Assembly (NCBI RefSeq): GCF_014202635.1
Contig: NZ_JACHHD010000006.1
Span: 38,385 to 102,384 of the forward strand
DNA length: 64,000 nt
Origin: Faecalicoccus acidiformans
Lineage (GTDB): Bacteria; Bacillota_I; Bacilli_A; Erysipelotrichales; Erysipelotrichaceae
Reading direction: 5' to 3'
The notes beneath the pieces were generated by a model. It did no database searches, was not told where the DNA came from, and saw nothing but the letters and a program-made list of their open reading frames with translations. Shown in pieces: positions 23,737-32,166 of this stretch; the stretch's first letter is position 1, and every line of letters begins with the position of its first letter. Made by a program: the position numbers and the translations under genes.

Positions 23737-26700
23737 TCGTTGTCTGTTTCAGGAAGTGGATGAGGAACTTGTATACGAAAATCTCAAATTTCAAAAAGAA
23801 CGAGAATCGATCTATGTGGTTTTACCGGATCAAAAGATTCGATTATCAAAAAAAGGAGCTCGAATTCAGGCGGAAGACCAAGAATGGATGATCCAACTGG
23901 CACCCAATCCAAATATTTGGAAATTGCTTCCTGTTTTTAAAAAGATAACTTTTGGCAGGGATTCGACATGCGATGTTTCTTTATCAGATCCAACGATTTC
24001 TAAAATCCATTTTGTATTGAGTCAGGATCATTTCCAGGATCTAGGCAGTACCAATGGTACATATATCAATGGGATTCGGAAAAAAGAATGTCGATTGAAA
24101 CCGGGAGATCATATTGTGTTTGGCAATCAGGAATTGTATTGGTTTGATGAAGTGATGGTCACTGGTTTTTCCTGCAAGGGACAAATATCTGTCATTTCTT
24201 CTTTTTCAAAACCAGACATTCCTCATTTATCTACGGGTCTTGTCCCTTTGGCAAAATGGGATGTCGTAGAAACGGAGTTGGAAAGTCCTCAGAGTGTGAC
24301 TCCTATCAAAAAAACAAAATGGTTTCAAGCCGTAGGCTCTTCTTTTTTGATTTTGATTTCCGGTTTATGCAGTGCCATTGTGATTTGGTTATGGATGCCT
24401 GAGCAGAAATCTTCTATGAATATGCTTTTGTTGAATTCCCTTTCTATGGGATTGGCCTTTGCCGGCTATGGTTTATGGAATCGACATGTAACTTTTAAAG
24501 ATCAGCAGACGGATATCAAAAAGCAAGAAACGAAGTATTTAACATACTTAGAACAATTTCGATCGCAGATTGTCATGCAAAAACAAAAGATTGAACATAT
24601 CATTCAACAGCAACTCCATTTTTATCAACTTGATCTGTCGAATTTCCAAAATCAGGCAGATTGTGATTTTGAACTTTGGATTGGTTATTTGGATGTTCCA
24701 TGGCTTAAAGTGATGTATCGAAAGCCAAATTATCTGCAGGCTGATGAACCATTGTATCAAAGGCAAGCAAACTTAGTAGAAAGTTTATTAACTCCTATCA
24801 AGGTGCCCAGGGTGCTTCATCAGAATGAGTCTGTCTGTATCCACCCTTTATCGGAAGAGATGATTGAGTCTTTCTTTCTGCAGTGGGTTTTGCGCGGCTA
24901 TCGAAAGGGTCGTAAATGGATTTGGATTGATTCCAAAATGAATCCTCATCATCCCTTTTTGATGCATCCTGGTTGTCGTATCAGCGGTCATTCGACTTTG
25001 GTTCGGGACAAAAAAGAATGGGAGTCCTTACAACAAAAGATCGATCCTAAAGATGAATTCATTTTCTTGATTCGAGAATCGTTTGTTGACCTTAGTTCTA
25101 TTTCACAAAAGATCTGTATCACTGATGTCATAAAGGATCCACAAAGAGTTCTATCTCCTGAACACATCGCTTGGACTCGGCCTTCAAGGAAACTGTATCG
25201 TGAGGTCTGCTTGTTGCAGAATCAAAAAGAATTGTCTCAATCTATTCTGCCGGCCTTTCAGAAAACAGAGAAAAGTCACAATCGTCCCGATTTGAATGTG
25301 ATATTAGGAATGACGCAAGATCATGAAAAAGTGCATTTGGATCTAAGTGAAACTCAACATGGGCCTCATGGATTTATTGCGGGAATGACCGGAAGCGGAA
25401 AGAGTGAATTATTAACCAATCTTTTATTACAGTTGGTCTCTTTGAATACTCCAAATGAGCTTCAATATCTGCTGATTGATTTCAAAGGTGGAGCTTTTGG
25501 ACAGGCGTTTTATGAGTTTTCTCACTGTAAAGGATATCTGACGAATTTAGAAGTTGAAGAAGCTGCACGCTTTGGAATCAGCCTTCAGGCATTTTTGAGA
25601 CAGCGACAAAAGAGACTTCAGATCTTTGCGAAGGATCATCCGGGGATGAAGGTTCATATCGATGCTTATAATAAAGTTTTTTTTGATCATCCAATGCCCC
25701 ATGTTTTGGTGGTAATTGATGAAATGGCACAGCTGAAGATGATCCTTCCGGATTTTATGAGTCAACTCAAAGAAATCGCCCGTATCGGCAGGTCATTAGG
25801 GATTCATTGTCTGATGTCAACTCAAAAACCTATGGGTGTGATCGATGATCAAATTTGGGCTAATACAGGTTTTCGAATTTGTTTGCAGGTAGGATCGAAA
25901 ATGGATTCCTACGAAGTCCTTCATCATGAGAAAGCGCAAGATCTGAAACTGCCTGGAGAATTTATCTTACAAGTACAAAATGAGTCAACCGAATGGAGAG
26001 GGAGAAGCTTTTATCTTCAAGAAAAGATCTATCGGTTTGCGGACGGCTATCGCGAAGTGGATGCCAAAGGAAAAACGATTGGTCAGTACCATCAAGATCG
26101 ATGCACTGTATTTGAACATATTGCATCGACTATACCAAAATCAGACTCACAAAGAGACTGGATCGTTTGTCCTCTGGATCAGAACGCTTTTGAAAATGAA
26201 GAAATTGCTTTGATTGATTACTGTGAGACTTGTTCAATGTCTGCATGGATCCCTAGACCGCAAACAATTACACTGGTTTATTCATCTTTCTTTTCAGAAA
26301 CGAAAGAATGGTTACGCAATTTTTGCGGATGGGTGAAGGAACCTGTATTTGGGATGGAACCAATATACCTTTCATTTTGTGATCAAGTTTTAAGCATGCA
26401 TGAAGTTTGCCGCATTCACAGTTTCCAAAGTCAGTCTCTATGGCTGATTCCTGGAAATCAATTGACATTTGATCAGTTACAGCCTCTTCAAAATGCGATG
26501 TGTACTTGGATCGTTCTATTGGATACATGGGATCAGAAAGCAAAATCCTGGCTCTCTTTGGCTCATCATAGAATCTGTATTTCTTATCGGTCGGTCGATG
26601 AGATTCGAGAATTTTTTGGGTGCTATGTTCAAGTTAATGTCTCTTGCACGCATGAGATAGGTTTAATCTTGGAAAAGAAACAATTGCATAAAATTCTATT

Positions 26701-27160
26701 TCATCATTTTGAAGGGAATAGGATCAAAAGTAAAAATTCAAGTTTTTCATTAAAGGCAGTTGAACATGATTTTTATTTAGGTTTTGATCCAGTTCAACAA
26801 AAAGAAGTATTTTGGACTCAACAAAGAAAACTGGTTTTTGCCTATGTGCAGCCATCTCTGCAAGAAATACTTGAAAAAGAATATATTTCACGACTTAAAC
26901 AGATGAATCTTGTGATTCAAAAGAATTCTTTAAAACCAGCAGATGTCTATTTATTTAATTTGTTGTCTCCTGGATTAGATCCGCAAAATCCAGAGTTTCT
27001 TTCATTGATTTATGATGCGGATATCGTATGGATGGGAAATGGATTGCGAGAATATGTGTATTTATTGAAACGCTCCATGCCTTTGGGTTTGCCGACGAAT
27101 CGTATTGTCTGGATTGGCAATGAAGTCTTTTATTTAGAAGAAAAAGAAGAGGAAGTATGA
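23708..27160 (+). CDS. EssC-like FHA-FtsK/SpoIIIE secretion ATPase (compact form)
   Basis: 1150 residues, motor of the type VII system. An N-terminal FHA domain occupies residues about 75-150 (GRDSTCDVSLSDPTISKIHF, DLGSTNGTYING). Two helices follow at about 210-250 (SSFLILISGLCSAIVIWLWM, LLLNSLSMGLAFAGYG). The first ATPase domain has Walker A GMTGSGKSELL near 558 and Walker B VLVVIDEMAQL near 668. The remaining 380 residues keep an ATPase-like outline but show no second Walker A, and the last domain is shortened (VWIGNEVFYLEEKEEEV end). EssC is usually near 1480 residues with three ATPase domains. It overlaps the previous gene by 29 bases. Confidence 0.9.
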   Translation: MIRIKILKDDRCLFQEVDEELVYENLKFQKERESIYVVLPDQKIRLSKKGARIQAEDQEWMIQLAPNPNIWKLLPVFKKITFGRDSTCDVSLSDPTISKIHFVLSQDHFQDLGSTNGTYINGIRKKECRLKPGDHIVFGNQELYWFDEVMVTGFSCKGQISVISSFSKPDIPHLSTGLVPLAKWDVVETELESPQSVTPIKKTKWFQAVGSSFLILISGLCSAIVIWLWMPEQKSSMNMLLLNSLSMGLAFAGYGLWNRHVTFKDQQTDIKKQETKYLTYLEQFRSQIVMQKQKIEHIIQQQLHFYQLDLSNFQNQADCDFELWIGYLDVPWLKVMYRKPNYLQADEPLYQRQANLVESLLTPIKVPRVLHQNESVCIHPLSEEMIESFFLQWVLRGYRKGRKWIWIDSKMNPHHPFLMHPGCRISGHSTLVRDKKEWESLQQKIDPKDEFIFLIRESFVDLSSISQKICITDVIKDPQRVLSPEHIAWTRPSRKLYREVCLLQNQKELSQSILPAFQKTEKSHNRPDLNVILGMTQDHEKVHLDLSETQHGPHGFIAGMTGSGKSELLTNLLLQLVSLNTPNELQYLLIDFKGGAFGQAFYEFSHCKGYLTNLEVEEAARFGISLQAFLRQRQKRLQIFAKDHPGMKVHIDAYNKVFFDHPMPHVLVVIDEMAQLKMILPDFMSQLKEIARIGRSLGIHCLMSTQKPMGVIDDQIWANTGFRICLQVGSKMDSYEVLHHEKAQDLKLPGEFILQVQNESTEWRGRSFYLQEKIYRFADGYREVDAKGKTIGQYHQDRCTVFEHIASTIPKSDSQRDWIVCPLDQNAFENEEIALIDYCETCSMSAWIPRPQTITLVYSSFFSETKEWLRNFCGWVKEPVFGMEPIYLSFCDQVLSMHEVCRIHSFQSQSLWLIPGNQLTFDQLQPLQNAMCTWIVLLDTWDQKAKSWLSLAHHRICISYRSVDEIREFFGCYVQVNVSCTHEIGLILEKKQLHKILFHHFEGNRIKSKNSSFSLKAVEHDFYLGFDPVQQKEVFWTQQRKLVFAYVQPSLQEILEKEYISRLKQMNLVIQKNSLKPADVYLFNLLSPGLDPQNPEFLSLIYDADIVWMGNGLREYVYLLKRSMPLGLPTNRIVWIGNEVFYLEEKEEEV

Positions 27161-27393
27161 ATGAGTTTTTGTTGCATATTCGAATATTCGATCAAAGAAA
27201 AATGCACCATGTTTGGATCCGGGATGTCGTATTGGTTCGAACTTTTTTAGAAGATATCTCTTTATCTTGGGATCTTCCCAAAACGGAGTTTGACCACTTC
27301 TTTTATCATTTAGAAAATCACAGAGTTTTGGATCCTGAGTTGTCTTTTGGAGACAATGCCGTTATATCCGGAGATCATTTTATTTTAGTATAG
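27157..27393 (+). CDS. YukD/EsaB-like small ubiquitin-fold protein
   Basis: 78 residues, overlapping the EssC-like gene by ATGA. The size and position (next to EssC and WXG100 genes), with a beta-strand start (LLHIRIFDQRKMHHVWI) and end (DNAVISGDHFILV), fit the ubiquitin-like YukD/EsaB proteins that are essential cytoplasmic parts or regulators of T7SSb. Sequence similarity to characterised members is weak by eye, so the call leans on context. Confidence 0.7.
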   Translation: MNEFLLHIRIFDQRKMHHVWIRDVVLVRTFLEDISLSWDLPKTEFDHFFYHLENHRVLDPELSFGDNAVISGDHFILV

Positions 27394-27406
27394 GAGTGAA
27401 AGTTTA

Positions 27407-27700
27407 ATGAAAATAACAGTCAACATTGAAGAAGTGGCACAAGGAGCTGCTTATCTGAAACAAAAATCTTCTCAATATCAGCAGATGATCGAACAAATCT
27501 ATGCACGTATGCACCAAATGCAGGCAGTTTGGCACGGAAGTGATCATCAAGCTTTCATCAATCAATTAGATCAATTTCGACCTCATTTACAAAAATTGAC
27601 CAATGTAATTGATGAATATGCTCAATACTTGTCTCAAAGTGCTCGTCTATATCAACAAGTTCAGGAAGATCGTGTTGCCAAGGCGAGAACGTTGGCATAA
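27407..27700 (+). CDS. WXG100-family secreted protein (first)
   Basis: 97 residues without signal peptide: two helices joined by the WHG turn at residues 42-44 (WXG motif), with ITVNIEEVAQGAAYLKQKSSQY before it and a long helix after (LTNVIDEYAQYLSQSARLYQQVQE). WXG100 proteins are small helical hairpins exported by the T7SS as dimers. The C-terminal YxxxD/E export signal is present in the form YQQVQED. Followed 12 bases later by a second WXG100-like gene; the two could form a heterodimer. Confidence 0.92.
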   Translation: MKITVNIEEVAQGAAYLKQKSSQYQQMIEQIYARMHQMQAVWHGSDHQAFINQLDQFRPHLQKLTNVIDEYAQYLSQSARLYQQVQEDRVAKARTLA

Positions 27701-27712
27701 AGGAGGTCACAT

Positions 27713-28003
27713 ATGTCATCTTTACATATTTCTTCTCAGGAAGTTTTTGATTATGCCAATCAGTTAAAAACAATGAATCAAAATGTTCAGGCTTTGTTTC
27801 ACGATATCCAAAAACGCATGCATCAGATCGAATCGATTTGGCAATCGCCTGCTTCTATGCGATTGATGGAGCAGTTTCAACAATTGGATCCCGTATTTCG
27901 TTCTTATGTAGAAGCCTTGGATCAATATGCAATCTTTTTAGATCAAACAGCACAGACTTATCAGGAAAATGAACAGATTCTTTCGCAAGGGATCCAGGTA
28001 TGA
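27713..28003 (+). CDS. WXG100-family secreted protein (second, WQS turn)
   Basis: 96 residues, same size and helical hairpin plan as the previous gene, with WQS instead of WXG at the turn (ESIWQSPASMRL). The C-terminal helix carries DQTAQTYQENEQIL, a YxxxE-type export signal. AAAGGAGG lies ahead of the ATG. Likely partner of the first WXG100 protein. Its stop overlaps the start of the next small gene (ATGA). Confidence 0.9.
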   Translation: MSSLHISSQEVFDYANQLKTMNQNVQALFHDIQKRMHQIESIWQSPASMRLMEQFQQLDPVFRSYVEALDQYAIFLDQTAQTYQENEQILSQGIQV

Positions 28004-28176
28004 ATCAAAGCTTGAAGTGGTATTACGAAGAATTAGCACAATATGTCTTATGGGCAAAGCAGCGAATGGAACTGGGGGCGGAGCCTAGAGAAGGTGTCGC
28101 CCTGGCTCTTCAATTTTCAAAATTGTATCAAATGATCCAACTTCAGATCCAGGAGCTGATCATTGATGTCGATTGA
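28000..28176 (+). CDS. Small 58-residue helical protein within the T7SS operon
   Basis: The ATG at 28000 overlaps the stop of the second WXG100 gene, and the frame runs to a TGA at 28174-28176. The product (MNQSLKWYYEELAQYVLW then a helix rich in Gln/Leu to QIQELIIDVD) is predicted to be two amphipathic helices with no signal peptide. It also overlaps the next gene by 11 bases, so it sits in a continuous translational chain and is likely real. Size and place recall the small helical LXG-associated partner proteins (Lap/Lcp type) that escort T7SS effectors; this role is inferred. Confidence 0.7.
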   Translation: MNQSLKWYYEELAQYVLWAKQRMELGAEPREGVALALQFSKLYQMIQLQIQELIIDVD

Positions 28177-28981
28177 TACAGGGATTTATCGTGATGTTGC
28201 CCTGGGCCTGGCTTGTCGCAGAAAGGCTTTTGTTGAGAGTGCAAATTATTCGATCGTTCAACGTCATTCCCAGATCCAGAGCCTCGTCAATGGCCTCGTG
28301 AATCATTTGAATCAAAGCGCCAATGTATATGAAGCAGCTGAAAACAATCTATGGAATAGCGGCTATATATCAACCTACATCCAAAATGGAACTGTGCAGA
28401 CCACTCATTATGAAAACTGGAATGCGGTTGCGCATTTGATGAAACAAGATAAAAAAACACATTTATCAGCAAGTGCTTCTTGGGCGTATAAAGAAGCTGG
28501 TGCAACCTTTCATATGCGCTATGCGAGTGTCGCTGCCCGTGCCAAGATCGGCGACTTTCAAGTCAAAGGGTCTTGTGAGCTTGGGCTTTGGAAAGACAAA
28601 CAGTGGGATCCGCGCCTGGAAATAAATGCTAAAGCGCAGGCTTCGTTGTTGTCTGCGCAAATCAGCGGCCGGGTTGGTACGAATAATGTGTATGCTACGG
28701 CAAGCGCTAAAGGATCGGCAGGGACAATCTATGCAGAAGCAACTTGTGTTTTGAACAAAAATGAACAGACTTTAGAAGCAGGCATCGGAGCAGCAGCACT
28801 TAAAGGGGAGGCGAGCTTGGCATTTAATTTTTTTGGAGCTCGCATCACTCTAACAGCGGAAGGTTCCTTAGGAAGTGCCGAAGCTAAACTTTCTTATCAT
28901 CATAAGAATCGTGAATGGGAGTTTGGAACAAAATTGGGATTTATTGCGGGTCTAGGTTTTAAGATCAATGTCAGCTATTAA
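28166..28981 (+). CDS. Candidate T7SS effector: helical head with Gly/Ala-rich beta-repeat tail
   Basis: 271 residues from the ATG at 28166 (AGGAG ten bases upstream). Residues 1-95 are helical and resemble the head of LXG or WXG-type substrates (YSIVQRHSQIQSLVNGLVNHLNQSANVYEAAENNLWNSGYI). Residues about 100-271 are short alternating strands with repeated KAxAxLxSAxIxG and xAxASAKGSAG elements, the pattern seen in the middle region of polymorphic toxins, ending GFIAGLGFKINVSY. No known toxin domain is visible. A secreted structural or pore-forming product is conceivable; the function is unknown. Confidence 0.7.
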   Translation: MSIDTGIYRDVALGLACRRKAFVESANYSIVQRHSQIQSLVNGLVNHLNQSANVYEAAENNLWNSGYISTYIQNGTVQTTHYENWNAVAHLMKQDKKTHLSASASWAYKEAGATFHMRYASVAARAKIGDFQVKGSCELGLWKDKQWDPRLEINAKAQASLLSAQISGRVGTNNVYATASAKGSAGTIYAEATCVLNKNEQTLEAGIGAAALKGEASLAFNFFGARITLTAEGSLGSAEAKLSYHHKNREWEFGTKLGFIAGLGFKINVSY

Positions 28982-28998
28982 ACAAAGAAAGGAGTACG

Positions 28999-29289
28999 AT
29001 GCGCATGAAAGAGCTGATGCCGATTGGAACCGTAGTCACCTTAAAAAACGGTACAAAAAAATTGATGATCGTCGGTCGATTACAAGCACAAAAAGACTCG
29101 TCTAAAGTGTATGATTATGCCGCTTGTCTTTGGCCGGAAGGAACGTTGGATTCACAACATTTTTATCTTTTTGATCAGGAAGATGTCCATCTTCTGTATC
29201 ATATTGGGCTACAGAATGTTGAAGAATTTCAGTTCCGCAGTGTTCTTGATGAAGAAATGAAGAAACTAAAAGAGGAAGGTCGTTATTGA
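28999..29289 (+). CDS. DUF4176 domain protein
   Basis: 96 residues, cytoplasmic, matching DUF4176: LMPIGTVVTLKNGTKKLMIVGRL, then YDYAACLWPEGTL and FDQEDVHLLYHIGLQNVEEFQF. DUF4176 proteins are encoded beside LXG/T7SS effectors and are thought to assist or neutralise them; their exact role is not settled. Last gene of the T7SS unit. Its stop overlaps the end of the convergent PrsA-like gene by 7 bases, and a hairpin spans the overlap. Confidence 0.85.
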   Translation: MRMKELMPIGTVVTLKNGTKKLMIVGRLQAQKDSSKVYDYAACLWPEGTLDSQHFYLFDQEDVHLLYHIGLQNVEEFQFRSVLDEEMKKLKEEGRY

Positions 29290-29299
29290 CCTTCCTCTT
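29270..29299. terminator. 12-bp perfect hairpin spanning two convergent stop codons
   Basis: AAGAGGAAGGTC (29270-29281), GTTATT loop, GACCTTCCTCTT (29288-29299). It encodes the last residues of both the DUF4176 gene and the convergent lipoprotein gene (both end in E-E-G). There is no long T run on either side. Confidence 0.6.
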
Positions 29300-30203
29300 C
29301 TGCTAATTCAGGGTGATTGACGATATATTCTGGATTTGTGGAACGAATGCTGTCGAAGATCTCTTGATCATGGAATTCTAAATTATGCTTCTTCATATAG
29401 TAAACCAAACAATCGTTATCAATTTGATCACTGTTGCGTAATGTTAAGTTTTCCTGAATTTTCTCTTTGTTTTCGTCATAATCCTTGCTAACGAGGATGG
29501 CGACATAATATGGACCATCTTCCGATTCGTCGTCGGTCATGACTTCGTCGACGATTCCAGCTTCATCTTGCGAATAGAGGGTGTTGATGACATATGTTGG
29601 TAAAGTTTCTTCCATTAATGTCGATACGACGATTTCTTCGTTAGAGAAGTTAGCGGATTCTCTAGAATAAGTATCCCATACGGTTGCTTCATCTTTTCCG
29701 TCTTGAAGGGCGCTCAGAGCATTTTTGGCATCTTCTCGAGTGTCACATTCCAAGATTTTGGCAATCGTCGGTTTATAAGTTTTAGTAATTTCTTCTTTTG
29801 CATCCGTGAAATATTGATCGAGGAGCTTTTCTTGTTGGATTGTAGGGATGATCACTTTTTCGATGTAATCATCTTTGTCTTTATACCCTGCTTCTTTTAA
29901 GCTTTCCTCATAATTGTCCACACTGGAAGCATTGGACTCGTATTGTTCTTCTGCTTCTTTCTGGATTTCTTCGGTTCTTCCAATTTCTTCATCCATGATA
30001 GCTTGTCGAACTAATTCAATCGTCAAAGTTGAACCATTTGCATTTTTGACAAGATCATACTCATCACCACGAGTCACAGTGGTTTCACCTACCGTAAATA
30101 AAACATCGGAAGCATTATTGATGGTTGCGGAATTGCTGCAGCCTCCTATAAGCATACAGGTACATCCAATAACCAAAAGTCCCTTTACTTTATTCGCTTT
30201 CAT
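29283..30203 (-). CDS. PrsA-like lipoprotein foldase
   Basis: 306 residues from the ATG at 30203; AGGAG is nine bases upstream, while the earlier in-frame ATG at 30212 directly abuts it. A lipoprotein signal (LLVIGCTCMLIGGCSNS) places the lipid-bearing Cys at the outer face of the membrane. The body shows the SurA/PrsA N domain (VLFTVGETTVTRGDEYDLV...) and a reduced parvulin-like middle (KPTIAKILECDTREDAKNALSALQDG). PrsA proteins help secreted proteins fold. Overlaps its upstream paralogue by 14 bases, so the two are made together. Confidence 0.85.
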   Translation of the reverse strand: MKANKVKGLLVIGCTCMLIGGCSNSATINNASDVLFTVGETTVTRGDEYDLVKNANGSTLTIELVRQAIMDEEIGRTEEIQKEAEEQYESNASSVDNYEESLKEAGYKDKDDYIEKVIIPTIQQEKLLDQYFTDAKEEITKTYKPTIAKILECDTREDAKNALSALQDGKDEATVWDTYSRESANFSNEEIVVSTLMEETLPTYVINTLYSQDEAGIVDEVMTDDESEDGPYYVAILVSKDYDENKEKIQENLTLRNSDQIDNDCLVYYMKKHNLEFHDQEIFDSIRSTNPEYIVNHPELAEEEGQ

Positions 30204-31224
30204 CACTATCATCTCCTAACTGCTGGGCCAGATAGTCTTCCAGCTTATTCTGTGTTTCTTCATCTTCGAATTGGATATCTAGATCTTTAGCATACTCTTC
30301 GACGATACGATAACTTAATGTTGAATCAGCATTTAATACTGCAGAAAGAATGCTGTTTGAAACAGTTTCATTTTTAGAATCCCAAATGGATTGAATATCA
30401 GTTTCATCAACATGGACACGATATAAACTAGATAAGCCAGTATTTGAATCAGTAACTGTAATCCAGTCACTGGTTTCTCCTTTGTCCAGATCTAAAGCAG
30501 CTTGCACAACGGTAGCATCTAAAGAATTTGACGAGCTGCTGGATAAAGCTCCCGTGTCAATGTAGCCATAGAATCCTTCATTAGAAGCTGTTGAGGTATC
30601 TTCTGAATATGCTGTTGCGGCATCCGCAAAGCTTTCGCTTTCTAAAGCTTTATCGATGTTATCCTTTTTCTTTTGTTCATCCTCGGTCAAAGAAGTAGGA
30701 TCGGTGACACTCATGGAGATGATGGAAATCGTACGCGGATTGTTTTCTTTTAAAGGCTCGGTACACTCTTCAAAATGATCTTCAATATAATCACGCTGTA
30801 ACTGTGCTTCTTTGACGGTCATCAGACAATAATCATAAAGCTGCTCATACCCCTTATAACCATACATAGCCAACTCTTGAGCAATCGAAGCTTCATAATT
30901 TGTAGTGCCGGAGCTATTCGAGTTGATTGCATCTTCTAATTCTTTTGCATCCGTTTCCATGTCCTCGGTTGCTTCAATGCTTTGTTCCACGACCTGATTC
31001 CGATATAAATTATAGATTAGAGAACTGTCAAATGGTGTTGAATAATCGTATAGATCTTGAGCCGTGATGGACTTTTCATCGATGCTTGCCAGAACTTCCT
31101 GACCATCTGCAGATGCCTTGCTGACATTATATTTAGTCTCATCATAAATGAAGTAAGAAATAAATGCGATGATGATAACGGCGATCACGACAACAAACCA
31201 GTTGTTTCTTAAAAATTCATTCAT
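30190..31224 (-). CDS. Membrane-anchored parvulin-type foldase (SurA/PrsA-like)
   Basis: 344 residues with an uncleaved N-terminal anchor (FVVVIAVIIIAFISYFIY, residues 10-27), a SurA N-like domain (EVLASIDEKSITAQDLYDY) and a parvulin domain (RTISIISMSVTDPTSLTEDEQKKKDNIDKALESESFADAATAYSEDTSTASNEGFYG), including the conserved ASNEGFYGYI segment. It should act on exported proteins outside the membrane. First gene of a two-gene operon with the PrsA-like lipoprotein. Start is preceded by AGGAGG. Confidence 0.87.
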   Translation of the reverse strand: MNEFLRNNWFVVVIAVIIIAFISYFIYDETKYNVSKASADGQEVLASIDEKSITAQDLYDYSTPFDSSLIYNLYRNQVVEQSIEATEDMETDAKELEDAINSNSSGTTNYEASIAQELAMYGYKGYEQLYDYCLMTVKEAQLQRDYIEDHFEECTEPLKENNPRTISIISMSVTDPTSLTEDEQKKKDNIDKALESESFADAATAYSEDTSTASNEGFYGYIDTGALSSSSSNSLDATVVQAALDLDKGETSDWITVTDSNTGLSSLYRVHVDETDIQSIWDSKNETVSNSILSAVLNADSTLSYRIVEEYAKDLDIQFEDEETQNKLEDYLAQQLGDDSDESE

Positions 31225-31300
31225 GTCGATCCTCCTTAAAAATCTTTCTCATTATAGCCAATAACGACTTAAAATGCAATGAATCTTCCAATCGTCTGAA

Positions 31301-31329
31301 TTGAGATTTAAGGACTTATTTGTTACACT
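31301..31329 (+). promoter_or_regulatory. Promoter of the suf operon
   Basis: TTGAGA (31301-31306), 17-bp spacer, TACACT (31324-31329), 24 bases before the sufC ATG. Confidence 0.65.
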
Positions 31330-31353
31330 AGTACAGGAAAAGAGGAAAGAGAA

Positions 31354-32166
31354 ATGACAGAACTCGTTATTAAGGATTTACATGTATCTGTAGAAGATAA
31401 AGAAATATTAAAAGGATTGGATTTGGTGGTTCGTTCTAACGAATGTCATGCTTTGATGGGGCCAAACGGAAACGGAAAGAGTACTTTGTTGGCAGCCATC
31501 ATGGGAAATCCAAAATATACGATTACGCAAGGATCGATTACATTAGATGGAAAAGATGTCTTGTCCATGGAGGTGGACGAAAGAAGCCGTGAAGGGTTGT
31601 TTTTAGGAATGCAGTACCCTAGCGAGATCAGCGGAGTAACCAACTCTGATTTTTTGCGGTCTTGCATCAATGCACGGCAAGAATCTCCTATTAGTTTGTT
31701 TCGCTTTATCAAAGAAATGGATAAAGCTATCCAAAAATTAGAAATGAAACCCGATCTGGCACATCGGTTTTTAAATGACGGATTCTCGGGCGGAGAAAAG
31801 AAACGGAATGAAATCGTTCAAATGATGATGTTGAAACCATCGATCGCTATGTTAGATGAAATTGATTCAGGTTTAGATGTCGATGCCCTAAAAATCGTAA
31901 GCGAAGCGATCCATGACTGTCAAAAGGAGACAGGAGCCGGTCTTCTTGTAGTTTCTCACTATGCTCGGTTTTATGAGTATTTGAATCCGACTCATGCACA
32001 TGTTTTGATTGATGGAAAGATCGTTGTATCTGGCGGCAAGGAACTGATAGAAAAAATTGACAGCCAAGGGTATGAATGGCTGGAAAAAGAATACCAGGTC
32101 TCTGCTCGAAAACAAGAACAGACCTCTCGCCCTTCCAGTATCGGTCTTTGCGGAGCGAAGCGATGA
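31354..32166 (+). CDS. sufC: Fe-S cluster assembly ATPase SufC
   Basis: 270 residues, ABC-type ATPase of the SUF system. Walker A GPNGNGKSTLL, the SufC-type signature FSGGEKKRNEIVQMM, Walker B AMLDEIDSGLD, and the H-loop VVSHY are all present. SufC works in the cytoplasm with SufB and SufD as the scaffold on which Fe-S clusters are built. The last 20 residues after YEWLEKEY are a little longer than usual. First gene of the sufCDSUB operon. Confidence 0.97.
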   Translation: MTELVIKDLHVSVEDKEILKGLDLVVRSNECHALMGPNGNGKSTLLAAIMGNPKYTITQGSITLDGKDVLSMEVDERSREGLFLGMQYPSEISGVTNSDFLRSCINARQESPISLFRFIKEMDKAIQKLEMKPDLAHRFLNDGFSGGEKKRNEIVQMMMLKPSIAMLDEIDSGLDVDALKIVSEAIHDCQKETGAGLLVVSHYARFYEYLNPTHAHVLIDGKIVVSGGKELIEKIDSQGYEWLEKEYQVSARKQEQTSRPSSIGLCGAKR

